Shown: positions 32,537 through 45,821 of the stretch, one piece after another
Numbering within the stretch: position 1 is the first letter of the stretch
How the letters are laid out: each line of letters starts with the position of its first letter
Origin: Drosophila miranda
Lineage: Eukaryota; Arthropoda; Insecta; Diptera; Drosophilidae
DNA: 64,000 bases
NCBI RefSeq assembly: GCF_003369915.1
Contig: NW_022881614.1
Span: 24,964,336-25,028,335, forward strand
Direction of reading: 5' to 3'
The notes under the pieces: generated by a model
Database searches by the model: none
What the model was told of the DNA's origin: nothing
The model's input: the letters and a program-made list of their open reading frames with translations, nothing else
Made by a program: the position numbers and the translations under genes

Positions 32537-32656
32537 AAGGTTAGGTTAGGTTGAGGCGGCTGCCGCGCTCGCTCGGAACCCGTCACACTTAGGCCGGTTT
32601 CGGCCCGTTGTGATACCGCATAGGATCATTTCCTTCCCGCCTTGTGAGACTTCCTG

Positions 32657-33983
32657 TCAGCAATTATTCCATCCAGATGCTCTCACAAAGTTCGCTATCC
32701 TCCTGGGACATAGTTTGGACATCTCTGAGATGTCGTGTAGAAAGGCTGAGCCCAGGTGCTGTAGCCTTCTTCTGCTGAGAGCTGGGCAGGAGCAGAACAG
32801 ATGTTCCACTGTCTCCTCCTCTTCCTCGTCTCTACAGCTACGACAAAAATCGTTATGTGGGGCCCCCAGCCTGTTAGCGTGGGTACCTATTAGCCAGTGT
32901 CCCGTGAGGGAACGTGTGACTACGCTGCACCTTTTCCTGCTTAACTTGAGGAGCTCGGAGGTGCGCTTCATGTCCATGGTCGGCCATGTTTGCCGAGTTG
33001 TGCGACATCGTGGCACTGTTTGCCACATATCGTTTTTTAGTCGCTTGTATTGCTCCCTTATAATGAGCTTACAGGTGGCCATTGGCATACAGATATCCTC
33101 CTTGTCTTGGAGAAGGGGGATTGTAGTGCCAGATCTGGCCAGCTCGTCCGCTATACAGTTGCCCTCGATGTCCCGGTGGCCCGGGACCCAAATCAGGCTA
33201 ATAGCAAATTGCTGAGCCATCTCGTGCAGAGATTTGCGGCAGTCTGCCACGGTGGCCGAGTTCGAGGAAATCGCGCTTAGCGATTTGATCGCAGCCTGGC
33301 TGTCGCTATAAATGTTTAGCTTGGTTGCCGTGACGCTTGTAGGCAGTCTAGAGCCTCCCTGATTGCTATGACTTCCGCTTGAAAGACACTGCAATGATCT
33401 GGGAGTCTGAAGGAATGCCTTATGTTTAGCTGTTCAGAGTAGATTCCCCCTCCGACTCTGTCGTCCAGCTTTGATCCATCTGTGAAGATGTTTATGGCCC
33501 CATCTGGGCCTGGGAGTCCCTCGAGCCATTCGTCTCTGTGAGGGATGATTGTGTCGAAGGGAGTGTCTGTGTACTCTCTTGGAACTTGGTAGTCTGTTTT
33601 TGTGGGGACGGTACTGCTATTATTTAATATGGCTGAGTGACCTATGCACTGTGTCACCCATTGATCTGAGTCTCTTAGACGTATTGCTGCTGTTTCTGCC
33701 CGTTCCTTTCCTGCGAGGTCAAGGCTCTGTAGGCATAGGATGGCATTTAGCGCATCATTTGGGGTGGTGCGAAGAGCTCCGCTGATGCATAGGGCGGCAG
33801 TCCGCTGGACTTTGCCCAGTTGCTTGGTGATCGCCCTTTTTGATAGGGCCGGCCACCACACCGTAACTCCGTAGAGTAGTATTGGTCTAACTATAGCTTG
33901 ATATATCCATTGGACTATGCTTGGGATCATACCCCATCTTAGCCCAATAGCTTTTTTGCATGTGTAGAGTGCAGTCATTGCCT
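32657..33983 (-). pseudogene. LINE ORF2 C-terminal half: thumb, RNase H, tail
   Basis: Continues the RT from 48159. It has YTCKKAIGLRWG, RPILLYGVTVWW, and RNase H with FTDGSKLDD (D), FQAEVIAIREAL (E), YSDSQAAIKS (D) and WVPGHRDIEGN. A one-base frameshift near 33340 separates the D-E part from the D-H part. It ends with a Cys-His cluster (CRSCRDEEEEETVEHLFC) and stops at 32657. An RNase H domain in ORF2 fits the LOA/I group. Confidence 0.85.
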
Positions 33984-36120
33984 TGTAACGAACCTTAGGA
34001 AGGTTCGTCACAGCGCGCTACATCGCGGGGTCGTCACCGCCTCATTTTTCCCCTTTTTATAGCCGATACTCAAAATGAGTATTGGGGTATATTAGATTTG
34101 TGGTAAAAGTGGATGTGTGTAACGTCCAGAAGGAATCGTTTCCGACCCCATAAAGTATATATATTCTTGATCAGCATCAATAGCCGAGTCGATTGGGCCC
34201 TGTCTGTCTGTCTGTCTGTCCGTCTGTCCGTCCGTCCGTCTGTCCATCTGTCCGTCTGTCCGTCCGTCCGTCTGTCCGTCCCCTTCAGCGCCTAGTGCTC
34301 AAAGACTATAAGAGCTAGAGCAACGATGTTTTGGATCCAGACTGTGGACTGTGATATGTCACAGCTACAAAAATATTTCAAAACTTCGCCCCGCCCACTT
34401 CCGCCCCCACAAAGGACGAAAATCTGTGGCATTCACAATTTTAAAGATATGAGAAAACCAAAAACGTAGAATTGTAGAGAATGACCATATCTTTAAGACT
34501 GCGGAATCTGAATTGGATCGTATTATTATTATAGCCAGCATCAAGAAAACAATTTCATTTTTTCTCGCCCTGTCTCTCTAACAAACACGTAGCATAGGCG
34601 GCTTTGCTTAGAGTAAAACATTAGCGCCTAGATCTCAGAGACTGTAAAAGCTAGAGCAACCAAATTTGGTATCCACACTCCTAATATATCGGACCGAGAC
34701 GAGTTTGTTTCAAAATTTCGCCACACCCCCTTCCGCCCCCGCAAAGGACGAAAATCTGGGGATATTCAAAAATCTCAGAGACTTTTAAGGCTAGAGTAAC
34801 CAAATTTGGTATCCGCACTTCTGTTAGATCTTACTATAAAACGTGTATCTCAAATTTCATCATAGATAATGACCATATCTATCAGATTGCTGAATCTGGA
34901 TCAGATCAGATCATTTTTATAGCCAATAGGAACAAATCAATTTGCAGTGGCTACGCAGCGCCCGACGTCACGCTCAGACTGATTTTCTGTCTCTCTCGCA
35001 CGCACTCTTTGTCGTGTCGTTTAATATTAGCGGCGTCTGCCGGAGGAGAGCCATACTGACTTAGTATCGGGTATAACCGTAGAGTTGCGGTGTCCGCAGC
35101 AACTCACAACGTTCCCCCTCGTTATATCTCCAGTTTCCCTTAAATATATCGTTACTTAGCCTTAAGAACAGAGAATGCATACAATAAATGTACCACCAAT
35201 AAAGAAACTCATTCCCCATATCGTTTCGCCTACCATTTCACGACAGCCAATCCCACATTCTCGTACCAACACATTACCCCCACCTCTAACGAAAAGCTCC
35301 CGAAGCACTGACAATTAGCCGGTAAGAACGCCCCCCACACCAACACATTGCCCCGCGTTTAGCCATAAGCTCCCGAGACACGAACCGTTAGCCGGTGACA
35401 ACTCCCCACCGGGCCAACACAATACCCCCACCTCTAAACTTAAGCTCCCGAAGCACAGACTAGCCGATAAGAACCCCCGCCCCTTCCCTTCGCGGCTTCG
35501 GGACGCTCCGCGTCTTTCCCTTTCCCGAGCGCGCAAGTGCCGAGCAGACTTCACTTACGCGGAGACCCGGGCCGAGAATAGACGTTGTCCCGCGTGACAA
35601 CTAAGATACAAGTTAAGAATCCTTCCGGGAACGTGACGAAACAACAAAAAATATTCAATGTAACAAATTACCTGTATAACCAGCTAGCTAATAAATCATT
35701 ATTGTAACGAGAACCAACCCCGTGTAAGTCATTTTTGGGGATCCAAACCCCTCCCCGGTCACCCTTACCAACAACTACTCGCCAGCGAGCCACACTCACC
35801 TCCACTAACCCCCGACCAATCCTCGAAACCCCACCCTCACGCAGGTGTGACACGCCCTGCGCCCCTCTCTCGACCCCCACAGGTGTGACTCGCCCTGTGA
35901 CCCCTCTTTCCCGACCCACGCAGGTGTGCTTCGCCCTGCGCCCGCCTCTCTCTCGACCCACGCGGGTGTGCCTCGCTCCGCGCCTTTCTTCTCGACCCTC
36001 CCGTCCGCCCAGTAAGACGAGCCGACCCCCCTTTCGGAGTTCCTGCGAACTACAAATTTCTTGTAGGAAGACCCCTGGACATGACTGAGCTTACCTCAGC
36101 CTGGAAGAGGAGACATTACA
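33984..36120 (+). mobile_element. 5' LTR of gypsy copy 3
   Basis: TGTAACG to CATTACA, with a DINE-1 unit at 34059-35125 in the same place as in copy 2. It carries the 75-bp triple repeat (about 35265-35488), the AATAAA signal and the hairpin array at 35840-35982, with intact pairing in all four stems. Confidence 0.9.
34059..35125 (-). repeat. DINE-1-like element nested in copy 3 LTR
   Basis: Nearly identical to 10747-11813, with a few substitutions (for example CCGCCCCCAC here against CCGACCCCAC). It shares the insertion point, so one insertion predates the duplication of the region. Confidence 0.85.
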
Positions 36121-36122
36121 AG

Positions 36123-36140
36123 TGGCGCCCGAGCAGGGAC
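36123..36140 (+). other. primer-binding site of gypsy copy 3
   Basis: TGGCGCCCGAGCAGGGAC, identical to copy 2, two bases after the LTR end. Confidence 0.85.
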
Positions 36141-36473
36141 CCGAAGGAAACTCTAACGAGGGGTTCGTGGATTAAAAACCCACGGCAGTCAGGAGTGCAA
36201 GAGACAGACCAAAAAAAAAAAGGGGGAAAGATAGCCCCCCGCGTGTACGCCTACGTGCATACGCGGCCGATCGCTCGACCGCAGAAAAAAACCCACCCCA
36301 CTACCGCGGCGCGTAACCGTGCTCAAATCCCCACAATTCTAACGGTGAGGATCGCGAACGAGTCTACGTGTACGTGTACTAAGTGACAGTGAAAAGAAAA
36401 GGGAACACAGTACCTCAAGATCCCGGACGCTCAACCAGTCCGTAGGAACAGCGACGCAACGACCAAGAGAAGC

Positions 36474-37997
36474 ATGGAGCCCTATACGGGGGAACAATCA
36501 GGTGAGTACGACGGGGACGAATTGACCGTTAATCCGGGGGTCAGCACCGGCTGGATCCACAAGCGCCGCCGGGAAGAACTGGAAGCCTTCGCGGAAGAAT
36601 TCGGGTTCGACCGCGAAGGGACAGTTGAGGACCTACGGAAAAGGTTCGCCACGCTGGTCGAAGGACCCCTCGAACAAGAGGCCTGGATTCGACTGGCGGA
36701 ACTCGAACGGCAATACGCCAAACCACCGGGACGCGCAAAGTCGCCGCAACCCTCTACTTCCGGGCAGGCGGAGAGACGGAAGGCAGACCCCAAAAGCGGT
36801 CTGCAGATCCCTGGGGCCCCCGAAGGCAGACCAACCGGCACGCCCATCGTGGTGACCGCAGCCGCCCCCCAAGACCCCCGTCCCCAGAGGTCCGCCCCTC
36901 ACCCATGAGGAGGCTCCTCCCTGAAAGCGATAGACCCCGGGGAGGTAACGACGCGTTGGAAGCCCATCGATACAGTCAAGCTGCCCAGATGGCGGAACGG
37001 ATTAGGAGGTGGGGGATCCAATTCGACGGACAGGATGATCCGTTGTCTTTCATCGAGCTGTTGGAAGAGCGCGCGCTTTCGTACGGGATAGACACCAACC
37101 ACTTGCCTCGAGCTATGGCGGAAATCCTTATCGACCGTGCCAACCGCTGGTTCCGCACCAGCAGGCTGCAAGGCGCCTCGTGGGTCAACTTCCGGCAAGA
37201 ATTTTTGTCCTTTTTCCTCCCGCCGCGGTATTTCGAACAGTTAGAGGATCAGATCCGAGCCCGCAAGCAAGCGACGGGCGAGTTATTCAAGGACTTCATA
37301 ATCGAGCTCAGGTTGCTCATGCACCACGCCGGGTACGATGATGCCCAAGAGCTCAACAGGATTTATGATAATACTCTGCCGGCATATCAACTGTACGTGC
37401 GAAGACACGAACTGCGAAGTTTGGCCCAACTAACTATGTAGGCTACGGAACTCGAATCCATCCAAGAGCGGAATAACCCCACTGCTCCCACTGCCCCTCG
37501 GCCCGGCCCAAGATACACTAGACCGACGACGCACCAGACGCAAAACGAGGTCGAAGCAAACCGGACCTCCTTTCGGAAGCCCCAATGGGACACGGCAGGA
37601 CCGGCAAGGAGACCATCGTCACCGACCCGACACTCCAGCGCCGGAAGTCGCTCACCGCATGGGCACCACCCCCATCGCCAACCCACGGATGGCCTGTCGC
37701 CGCTGCGGCGAAGCCGGCCATGCCTCCCACAATTGCACCAACCCCTCTATCCTGTTCTGTTGGGAATGCGGTAAGCGAGGCGTAAGGCCATCGATTGCTG
37801 CCGCCAAGACTCGTCGGGAAACGATCAGCGTCCCCGACTGGCACGGGAACAGCCGGGAACGACGCCTCCCTAAACCCAGAACTAAGCCACCCACTACAGA
37901 CACAGGACGGCCGGATAGTGGCGAGGGTGACGATAGGAGGACGGGCCACAGAGGCCACTGTGGATACCGGGGCGTCCCGGAGTTTCGTCAGCGCTAA
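36474..37997 (+). pseudogene. gag: gag, gypsy copy 3
   Basis: The same protein as copy 2 but with extra breaks. One C is lost from a run near 36866 (six C against seven), which ends the first frame at 36908. The capsid continues from 36905 to the shared TAG at 37439-37441. A two-base deletion near 37620 shifts the segment before the zinc knuckle (CRRCGEAGHASHNC), which is read to 37997. Confidence 0.85.
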
Positions 37998-39036
37998 CCT
38001 CGCCCGGCAGCTCGGCAACGACGCCGGCCTCAGGGAAGCGTGCGTCCAGATCCGCCTGGCAGACGGGTCGGTACGCGAAATAACGCAAATTCTGTTGGCG
38101 TTCGTTAAACTGGACAAACGCGAGGTACAGATACCGCTCCTAGTGTTACCAAACATGCTAGAGCAGGTCATCGTGGGGACGGACTTCCTCTGCGCCATCG
38201 AAACATCGATACAGTGTGGCACCACCCTCCTCCGACTCCGCGACAGTCGCCTCGCGACAAATACCCCGGTAGTTACCGCCAGCCAGGTGCACAACCCGGA
38301 ACACGCGCCTACGAAACCTAAGGCGACGAACGATACGCCACGCAAACAAGGAATCAGGAACACGAAGCCCAGGACCCCGACGGAACGCCCTGACCCCAAC
38401 CAGGGCAAAATCTCGGGTAAGGCAACAAGGGACGCGAACAGACCCACCAGGACCCCCGGTCCAACGTCCTCGACGAGTGGTGGAGAGCCCGGAGCAACGA
38501 TCGAACCCCCACGGCGGCGACAATCGTCCAGCGGCCCAGCGCCGAATACAACGACCACGTTAGCCGCCCCGGCGAGCGAGCGCGGTAACGCAGCCCTTTC
38601 GATAACGGAAACTCCCACATCCGAAATCGTCCTTACTGCCCGAAGTTTTCCCAGCCGAGAACCGGGAATAGGAGCAACAGCCACTCGAGACACCGACCGG
38701 GGCCCCGACGCGCCCGTGGCCGGAGATCAACTCATCAGCACCAACGGCACGGGGCGCTGCCGGAGCCACCCTCCCCGCGTCGCCGAAGGTTTCACTATAG
38801 CAGGCACCAGAGCGGAAATCTGCGTCACCCGAACGAGCCACTGGTCTAGTACTAGCGGCATCATCGAGACCCGCATGTTCGTGCATCACGCCGAACGACA
38901 CAACCCATGTATTCAGCCGGAGTCCCCGACCCCTGGCCTCCCGACGTGGCGCCGCAAATCCAGGAATTCCTGGACGAAGAGCTGCCGAAGCTCGCAGGCC
39001 TCCGAGGGACCACGGACCTCACGGAGCACACGATAG
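37786..39036 (+). pseudogene. pol: protease region of pol, gypsy copy 3
   Basis: DTGAS near 37966 in the same +1 frame seen in the other copies, then the low-complexity linker, overlapping the RT frame from 38907. One private change (CCCCGG for CACCGG) occurs near 38265. Confidence 0.8.
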
Positions 39037-40394
39037 TTATGAGGGACCAGCGTCCCATAAAGCAACGGTACTACCCAAAGAACCCGGCTATGCGTCGGAT
39101 CATCGACGAGCAGGTCGACCAGCTGATAGCAGAAGGCCTGATCGAGCCCTCGCGAAGTCCCCACAGCGCCCCCATTGTCCTCGTCCGCAAAAAGGACGGG
39201 AGGTGGCGCATGTGTGTGGACTATCGACAACTAAACGAACATTCGGTCCCGGACGCATACCCGTTGCCGAGGATCAACTATATACTGGAAAGACTCCGAA
39301 ACGCGCGGTTCATCACCACGCTGGATCTGAAGAATGGATACTGGCAGATACCGATGGCCCATGACAGTAAGGAGGCCACGGCGTTCACGGTGCCCGGAAG
39401 AGGCCTCTATCAGTGGAAGGTAATGCCTTTCGGGTTACATTCCGCGGGATCCACGTTCCAGCGTACCCTCGACACGGTCATCGGCGCAGACATGGAACCC
39501 TTCGCTTTCGCGTATCTGGACGACATCGTCATCGTCGGCAAGGATTTCGCGGAACATTTGCGCAACGTCAAGAGAGTCTTCTCGCGACTGCGCCGGGCCA
39601 ATCTGCGGATCAACGCAGACAAATGCGTATTTTTCCAGCGCCGCATAAAATACCTGGGTCACATGGTCAGCGAGGAAGGCATTCATACCGACCCTGACAA
39701 GATAGCGGCCGTCAAAGACCTGAGACCGCCCACTAACCTGAAGGAATTGCGACAATGCATAGGTATGGCGGGCTGATATCGTCGATTCGTCCCCAATTTC
39801 GCCACCATAGTGCAACCGATGTCATTGCTACTAAAGAAGGGGAGAGCATGGGCATGGGGGCAGGAACAACAGGACTCCTTCGACGAACTCAAAATGCGAC
39901 TCACCACCGCCCCGGTGTTCGCCTGCCCGGACTTCAACGTCAAATTCTCCCTGCAGACCGACGCGAGCAACGTGGGTGTGGGCGCGGTCCTCACCCAAGA
40001 GATCGAAGGGAAGGAACGCGTCATCGCCTACGTCAGCCGGCGCCTTAACAAGGCAGAGGAGAATTATTCGGCCACCGACAAGGAATGCCTGGCCGTCATA
40101 TGGGCAATCCGGAAATTGCGCTGTTACTTGGAAGGATACCGGTTCGACGTGGTGACCGACCATCTCGCGCTGAAATGGCTAAACACCCTTGAGAGCCCTT
40201 ACGGGAGAGTGGCGAGATGGGCGCTGGAGCTGCAGCAGTACCAATACGACGTACATTATCGGGCCGGCAACCAGAACGTGGTCGCAAACGCGCTCTCTAG
40301 GCAACCTTTGGAATCCCTTTCACGCGTCGAAGAAGAGGGCACGACCTGCCCGTGGCTCAGAAGAAGGATCCAACAAGTTCACGACGAGCCCTAA
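38907..40394 (+). pseudogene. pol: reverse transcriptase / RNase H of pol, gypsy copy 3
   Basis: Complete RT and RNase H motifs, as in copies 1 and 2. It is interrupted by the TGA shared with copy 2 (39774-39776), and ends at the TAA common to all three copies (40392-40394). Confidence 0.85.
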
Positions 40395-41608
40395 AAATAC
40401 CCGGACTACACGTACGAAAACGGGCAGCTTTACCGAAACCTGGGGCACGGAGCCGACGATGACGACCACGTGCCGTGGAAGCTCTGCGTGCCCAAGGACT
40501 GCCGAGCGAGAGTCCTCCGCGAGTGCCACGACCAACCGACGGCAGGCCACCTCGGCGTACGAAAAACTATCACGAGGATATCCCAGAGGTATTATTGGCC
40601 GGGATTTTATCGCGACGTGAGGCGATATATCCGCGGTTGCGTGAGCTGCCAGTGGGCAGGATGCTCACTCGCAAGGCCGAGGAACCCTTCGCCACCCTGT
40701 GCGCCGACTTCGTCGGACCGTTACCCCGATCCAAACGGGGGAACGCCATCCTGCTAGTTTTCTTTGACACCTTCTCCAAATGGGTCGAACTGGTGCCCCT
40801 TAAGAAGGCAACGACGGCTAGCCTCGAACGAGCTTTCAGGGAACGCATACTGAGTAGCTTCGGTGTTCCGAAGCTGTTTGTCTGTGACAACGGCACCCAG
40901 TTCACCAGTCGGTCGTTCAAGACCTTGCTGCACACCGCCGGCGTGGAACTCCAACACACCGCGCCCTATTGTCCGCAAGAGAACCCGACGGAAAGGGCAA
41001 ACCGGACCGTGAAGACGATGATCGCCCAATTCGTGGACGATCACCAAAACACGTGGGACGAACTCTTGCCAGAAATGACGCTGGCGATCAACTCGAGCGT
41101 CTCGGAGACTACCGGTTTCAGCCCGGCATTCCTCGTACACGGAAGAGAGCCCCGACTGCCCGGCGCCTTATACGACGAGGTCACGCCGGGGACGGGAAGC
41201 GCCCAGGAAACTCCTATGGGTAAGGCCGCCAGGCTAAAAGAAGTGTTCGCCATCGTCAGAGACAACATTCAAAGGGCCAGCCAAGAACAATGGAGGCACT
41301 ACAACCTTCGCCGACGACAGTGGCGTCGGTTCGCTAGTACTGGACGGCAGCATCACCTCTCAAACGCCGCCGAAGGCTTCGCGGCAAAACTGGCCCCTAA
41401 ATTTGACGGCCCCTATCGCGTGAAGGGTTTCCCGTCGCCAAACATCGTTCAGCTGCAGCACCCGAGCAGCCGGAAACGGAAGGTCGCCAACATCAACGAT
41501 CTGAGAGAATTCCACGACCGCGAACCCGACGAACGTGCCGGGGAGGCGGACAACCCAGGTACCGCCGAACAAGCGCCGGACCACGACAGGGGCACAGGTA
41601 CCGGCTGA
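40395..41608 (+). pseudogene. pol: integrase of pol, gypsy copy 3
   Basis: HHCC and DDE domains in two different frames, as in the other copies. Sites FSKWVEL and HTAGVEL are unmutated here, unlike copy 2. Confidence 0.8.
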
Positions 41609-41849
41609 AACGAAGGGAAAAGGGGGGAAGGGGCGACCGTGCCGGGGAAAAACCCGAGCGAGGCAAGCGACGACTGCCCGGATCCCGAAAAGTACCGACA
41701 CTAGGTCGACCGACGGCGTAGCCCGCGACAAGCGTCTCCGGCAGTCCAAGACCCCACCATCACCGATCAGTGCCATTCCGCCACCACAGCCGAACGGTCG
41801 AATCGATCCCAACCCAAACGCATCCGAAGATAACGCAAAACCATACAAC

Positions 41850-43250
41850 ATGAAGGACCTACTGATTTTCCTCACTCTGCTAACCTCGACGCGCGCGCTG
41901 GTCAAGTTGAATGACTACACTAACGCGGACTATATCCCAATAGCGGACGGGGACGCCATCATTTGGGCCAACCACGGATACCTGCACCACACTACGAACG
42001 TGACTTCATACGAAGATTACGTCGCCGAAACGGAACAAGCCGCGGAGCTGTTTAGCCTAGACCGGATGGCGCAAGTGATAGCAGCCGACCTGGACCACAT
42101 CAAGAACCTGGTGGCCACGCTAAGGGTCCACCATCGGGGAACAAGGAGTATAAACTTGCTCGGAACAGCATTGAAGGTAGTGGCCGGAACGCCCGACTTC
42201 GACGACTGGGAGCAGGTCAAATTCCAACAAAAGCAGCTGGCGGAGTCCAGCCGTGGCCAAAACGAAATCAACTCCAGGATTCAAACCCGAATCAACGAGC
42301 TGACCCGCCTCGTGAACCACATCGCCAAGGAGGACAACAGGATCATTATAACGGATCTGGAAGACCTCCTCCTGGCCTTAACCCTTGCCAAGATCAACGT
42401 GATCAGCCCCGCCCTTCTGGACGGCGCTGACATTAAGGAATTGGGCGAGCAACACCTCGCTAACATCAGCCTAGTGGAGCTACTAGAAGTGTCAAACATT
42501 AACGTCTTCCAGAGCGCAGACCTACTCCACTTTCTCATCAAGTTTCCCCAACCGAAGCTGGTCTGTAGGAAAATTCTTATTTTCCCGGTCCAACATCAGA
42601 ACAAGATACTGGATTTCAGCGAGGGAGACATCGTGGCAGAATGCGGGCCCCAAACCCTCAGCATCGGGGATTGCGAAGCCACCATCGGCGCCACGTTTTG
42701 CAGAGAACGCGAGGGGATCACCTGCGCTCAGCAGATGGTGACCGGGTCCGTCGCGCACTGCGCGACTTCGCCCGGTCACTTGGATCCGATCGTCGTGGTG
42801 GACCACGGCACCATCATCGTCAACGACGCAAGGTTCACCGTTGTAGATGAGGCGGGGACCACCCAAGCAATCTCGGGATCGTACCTGGTTACGTATTCCC
42901 ACCGGGTCTCGTTTAACGGGACCTGGTACGTGAATCACCTCGGCGACTCCAAAAGAAAGGCGGTGGTACCGGCGATGACTCGAATAAACGTAACGGCACA
43001 CAAGGAAAAGCTAAGCTTGCCGTTCCTACGGGAGTTAAGCCTACAAAATTCAAACTACATCGACGACCTGAACGAGACGGTGACGATAAGGAGCGCCGCC
43101 TCCTATTTGTTCACCCTCGTCGTCGTCATCCCTCTCTGCGCCATCATCTGGGTGCTATACCGCCGCCTCAAAATAAATAATAAAATAAACGAGGGGGAAC
43201 GTTGTGAGTTGCTGCGGACACCGCAACTCTACAGTTATACCCGATACTAA
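41850..43250 (+). CDS. env: env-like glycoprotein gene, gypsy copy 3 (frame open)
   Basis: The only env in the window with an uninterrupted frame, about 466 codons from the ATG at 41850. It has an N-terminal signal peptide, an RGTR cleavage-like site, a predicted helical region, a cysteine-rich domain, NET/NGT/NVT glycosylation sites and a C-terminal membrane span (YLFTLVVVIPLCAIIWVLY). The last 20 or so codons (from about 43190) are read from a DINE-1 unit, so the cytoplasmic tail is not the original one. It resembles errantivirus Env and the baculovirus F group; this is inferred from layout, not from alignment. Confidence 0.8.
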   Translation: MKDLLIFLTLLTSTRALVKLNDYTNADYIPIADGDAIIWANHGYLHHTTNVTSYEDYVAETEQAAELFSLDRMAQVIAADLDHIKNLVATLRVHHRGTRSINLLGTALKVVAGTPDFDDWEQVKFQQKQLAESSRGQNEINSRIQTRINELTRLVNHIAKEDNRIIITDLEDLLLALTLAKINVISPALLDGADIKELGEQHLANISLVELLEVSNINVFQSADLLHFLIKFPQPKLVCRKILIFPVQHQNKILDFSEGDIVAECGPQTLSIGDCEATIGATFCREREGITCAQQMVTGSVAHCATSPGHLDPIVVVDHGTIIVNDARFTVVDEAGTTQAISGSYLVTYSHRVSFNGTWYVNHLGDSKRKAVVPAMTRINVTAHKEKLSLPFLRELSLQNSNYIDDLNETVTIRSAASYLFTLVVVIPLCAIIWVLYRRLKINNKINEGERCELLRTPQLYSYTRY

Positions 43251-44351
43251 TTCAGTATGGCTTTCCTCCGAAAGACGCTGCTAATATTAAACGACACGAC
43301 AAAGAGTGCGTGCGAGAGAGACAGAAAATCAGTCTGAGCGTGACGTCGGGCGCTGCGTAGCCAGTGCAAATTGATTTGTTCCTTTTGGCTATAAAAATTA
43401 TCTGATCTGGTCCAGATTCAGCAATCTGATAGATATGGTCGTTATCTATGATTCTGCGTTTTTAGTTTTCTCGAATGTGCAATATTGTGGATGCAACAGA
43501 TTTTCGTCCTTTGTGGGGGCGGAAGGGGGTGGGGCGAAATTCTGAGATATACGTTTTATAATGAGATCTAACAGAAGTGCGGATACCAAATTTGGTTACT
43601 CTAGCCTTAATAGTCTTTGAGATTTGTGGATGCCCCAGATTTTCGTCCTTTGCGGGGGCGGAAGGGGGTGTGGCGAAATTTGGACACGAAACGGTCAAGG
43701 TCCGATATCACAGGAGTGTAGATACCAAATTTGGTTGCTTTGGCTCTTATAGGTTCTGAGATCCTTGAACTCATATTTTGCAATTGGCAAAGCCGACCAT
43801 GAAACCTGTGTGTTAGAGAGAGACAGAGCGAGAAAGAATGAAATTGTTTTCTTGATTCTGGCTATAATAATTATACGATCTGGTTGAGATTTTACACTCT
43901 AGAACATATAGTCATCCTCTACGATTCTGCGTTTTTGGTTTTATCGTATCTTTAAAAATGTGGATGCCAAAGATTTTCGTCCTTTGTGAGGGCGGAAGTG
44001 GGCGGGGCGAAGTTTTGAAATATTTTTGTAGCAGTGACATATCACAGAAGTCTGGATCCAAAACATCGTTGCTCTAGATCTTATAGTCTTTGAGCACTAG
44101 GCGCTGAAGGGGACGGACGGACGGACGGACGGACAGACGGACGGACGGACGGACGGACGGACGGACGGACGGACAGACGGACGGACGGACAGACGGACAG
44201 ACAGACAGGGCGCAATTGACTCGGCTATTGATGCTGATCAAGAATATATATACTTTATGGGGTCGGAAACGATTCCTTCTGGACGTTACACACATCCACT
44301 TTTACCACAAATCTAATATACCCCAATACTCATTTTGAGTATCGGGTATAA
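43190..44351 (+). repeat. DINE-1-like unit 1 after env, copy 3
   Basis: The uninterrupted form of the unit split by a solo LTR in copies 1 and 2; AGTT occurs once near 43206. Its GGAC/AGAC tract, at about 44112-44208, is the longest in the window. Confidence 0.85.
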
Positions 44352-45452
44352 CGAGGGGGAACGTTGTGAGTTGCTGCGGAGACCGCAACTCTACAGTTAT
44401 ACCCGATACTAAGTCAGTATGGCTCTCCTCCGGCAGACGCCGCTAATATTAAACGACACGACAAAGAGTGCGTGCGAGAGAGACAGAAAATCAGTCTGAG
44501 CGTGACGTCGGGCGCTGCGTAGCCACTGAAAATTGATTTCTTGCTTTTGGCTACAAAAATGATCCGATCTGATCCAGATTCAGCAATCTGATAGATATGG
44601 TCATTATCTATGATTCTGCGTTTTTAGTTTTCTCGAATGTGCAATATTGTGGATGCAACAGATTTTCGTCTTTTGTGGGGGTGGAAGGGGGTGGGGCGAA
44701 ATTCTGAGATATACGTTTTATAGTGACATCTTAAAGGAGTGTGTGTACCAAATTTGGTTACTCGAGCCTTAATAGTCTCTGAGATTTGTGGATGCCCCAG
44801 ATTTTCGTCCTTTGCGGGGGCGGAAGGGGGTGTGGCGAAATTTTGACACGAAACGGTCAAGGTCCGATATCACAGGAGTGTGGATACCAAATTTGGTTGC
44901 TATGGCTCTTATAGGTTCTGAGATCCTTGAACTCATATTTTGCAATTGACAAAACCGACCATGAAACCTGTGTGTTAGAGAGAGACAGAGCGAGAAAGAA
45001 TGAAATTGTTTTCTTGATTCTGGCTATAATCATTATTCGATCTGGTTCAGATTTTGCACTGTAGAAGATATGCTCATCCTCACCGATTCTGCGTTTTTGG
45101 TTTTATCGTATCTTTAAAAATGTGGATGCCACAGATTTTCGTCCTTTGTGGGGCGGAAGTGGGCGGGGCGAAGTTTTGAAATATTTTTGTAGCAGTGACA
45201 TATCACAGAAGTCTGGATCCAAAACATCGTTGCTCGTGATCTTATAGTCTTTGAGCACTAGGCGCTGAAGGGGACGGACGGACGGACGGACAGACGGACA
45301 GACAGACAGGGCTCAATCGACTCGGCTATTGATGCTGATCAAGCATATATATACTTTATGGGGTCGGAAACAATTCCTTCTGGACGTTACACACATCCAC
45401 TTTTACCACAAATCTAATATACCCCAATACTCATTTTGAGTATCGGGTATAA
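44352..45452 (+). repeat. DINE-1-like unit 2 after env, copy 3
   Basis: A tandem second unit, complete, with a short GGAC/AGAC tract at about 45275-45310. After it, at about 45453, element sequence seems to resume (AAGAAAGAACG), which suggests the units were inserted within the element. Confidence 0.8.
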
Positions 45453-45821
45453 TAAAGAAAGAACGAAAAAAAAAATATATAAATGTCAATTCGGCAGATT
45501 CATGCATTACACTCATTACACACATTCGGATCCATTTACCATAGCTTAGATTACAGAATTGCAAGCCCGCTGACGCCGGCTCCCGTGAGTCGCGCTGTCA
45601 GCGGAGGGAAATGCATGACGTTAGAAATACAAGAAATAAGTCAGATTCCGAACGCCGAGCGAGCAAGGCGATTTTGATAAAACCCTACTATACAAGAACC
45701 AAAACAATGTAAGTTTTCGTCACGCCCCCTGGGAGGCCCTAGAATTAAGAAGATTAAAGTAGATTAAATAGAAAATAGACACTCTCCCCCTCCCCGAACT
45801 CTACGCAGCGAAGAACCAGCC
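45453..45821 (+). other. leader before the unassigned reading frame
   Basis: 369 bases, at first A-rich, then GC-balanced. No gene or known motif recognised. A spliced leader to the next frame is possible but cannot be shown. Confidence 0.4.

Noticed and set aside
32545-32556. GGTTAGGTTAGG resembling telomere repeats
   Set aside because: Flies lack such telomeres; this is the 3' end of the LOA-like LINE, bounded by its target duplication.
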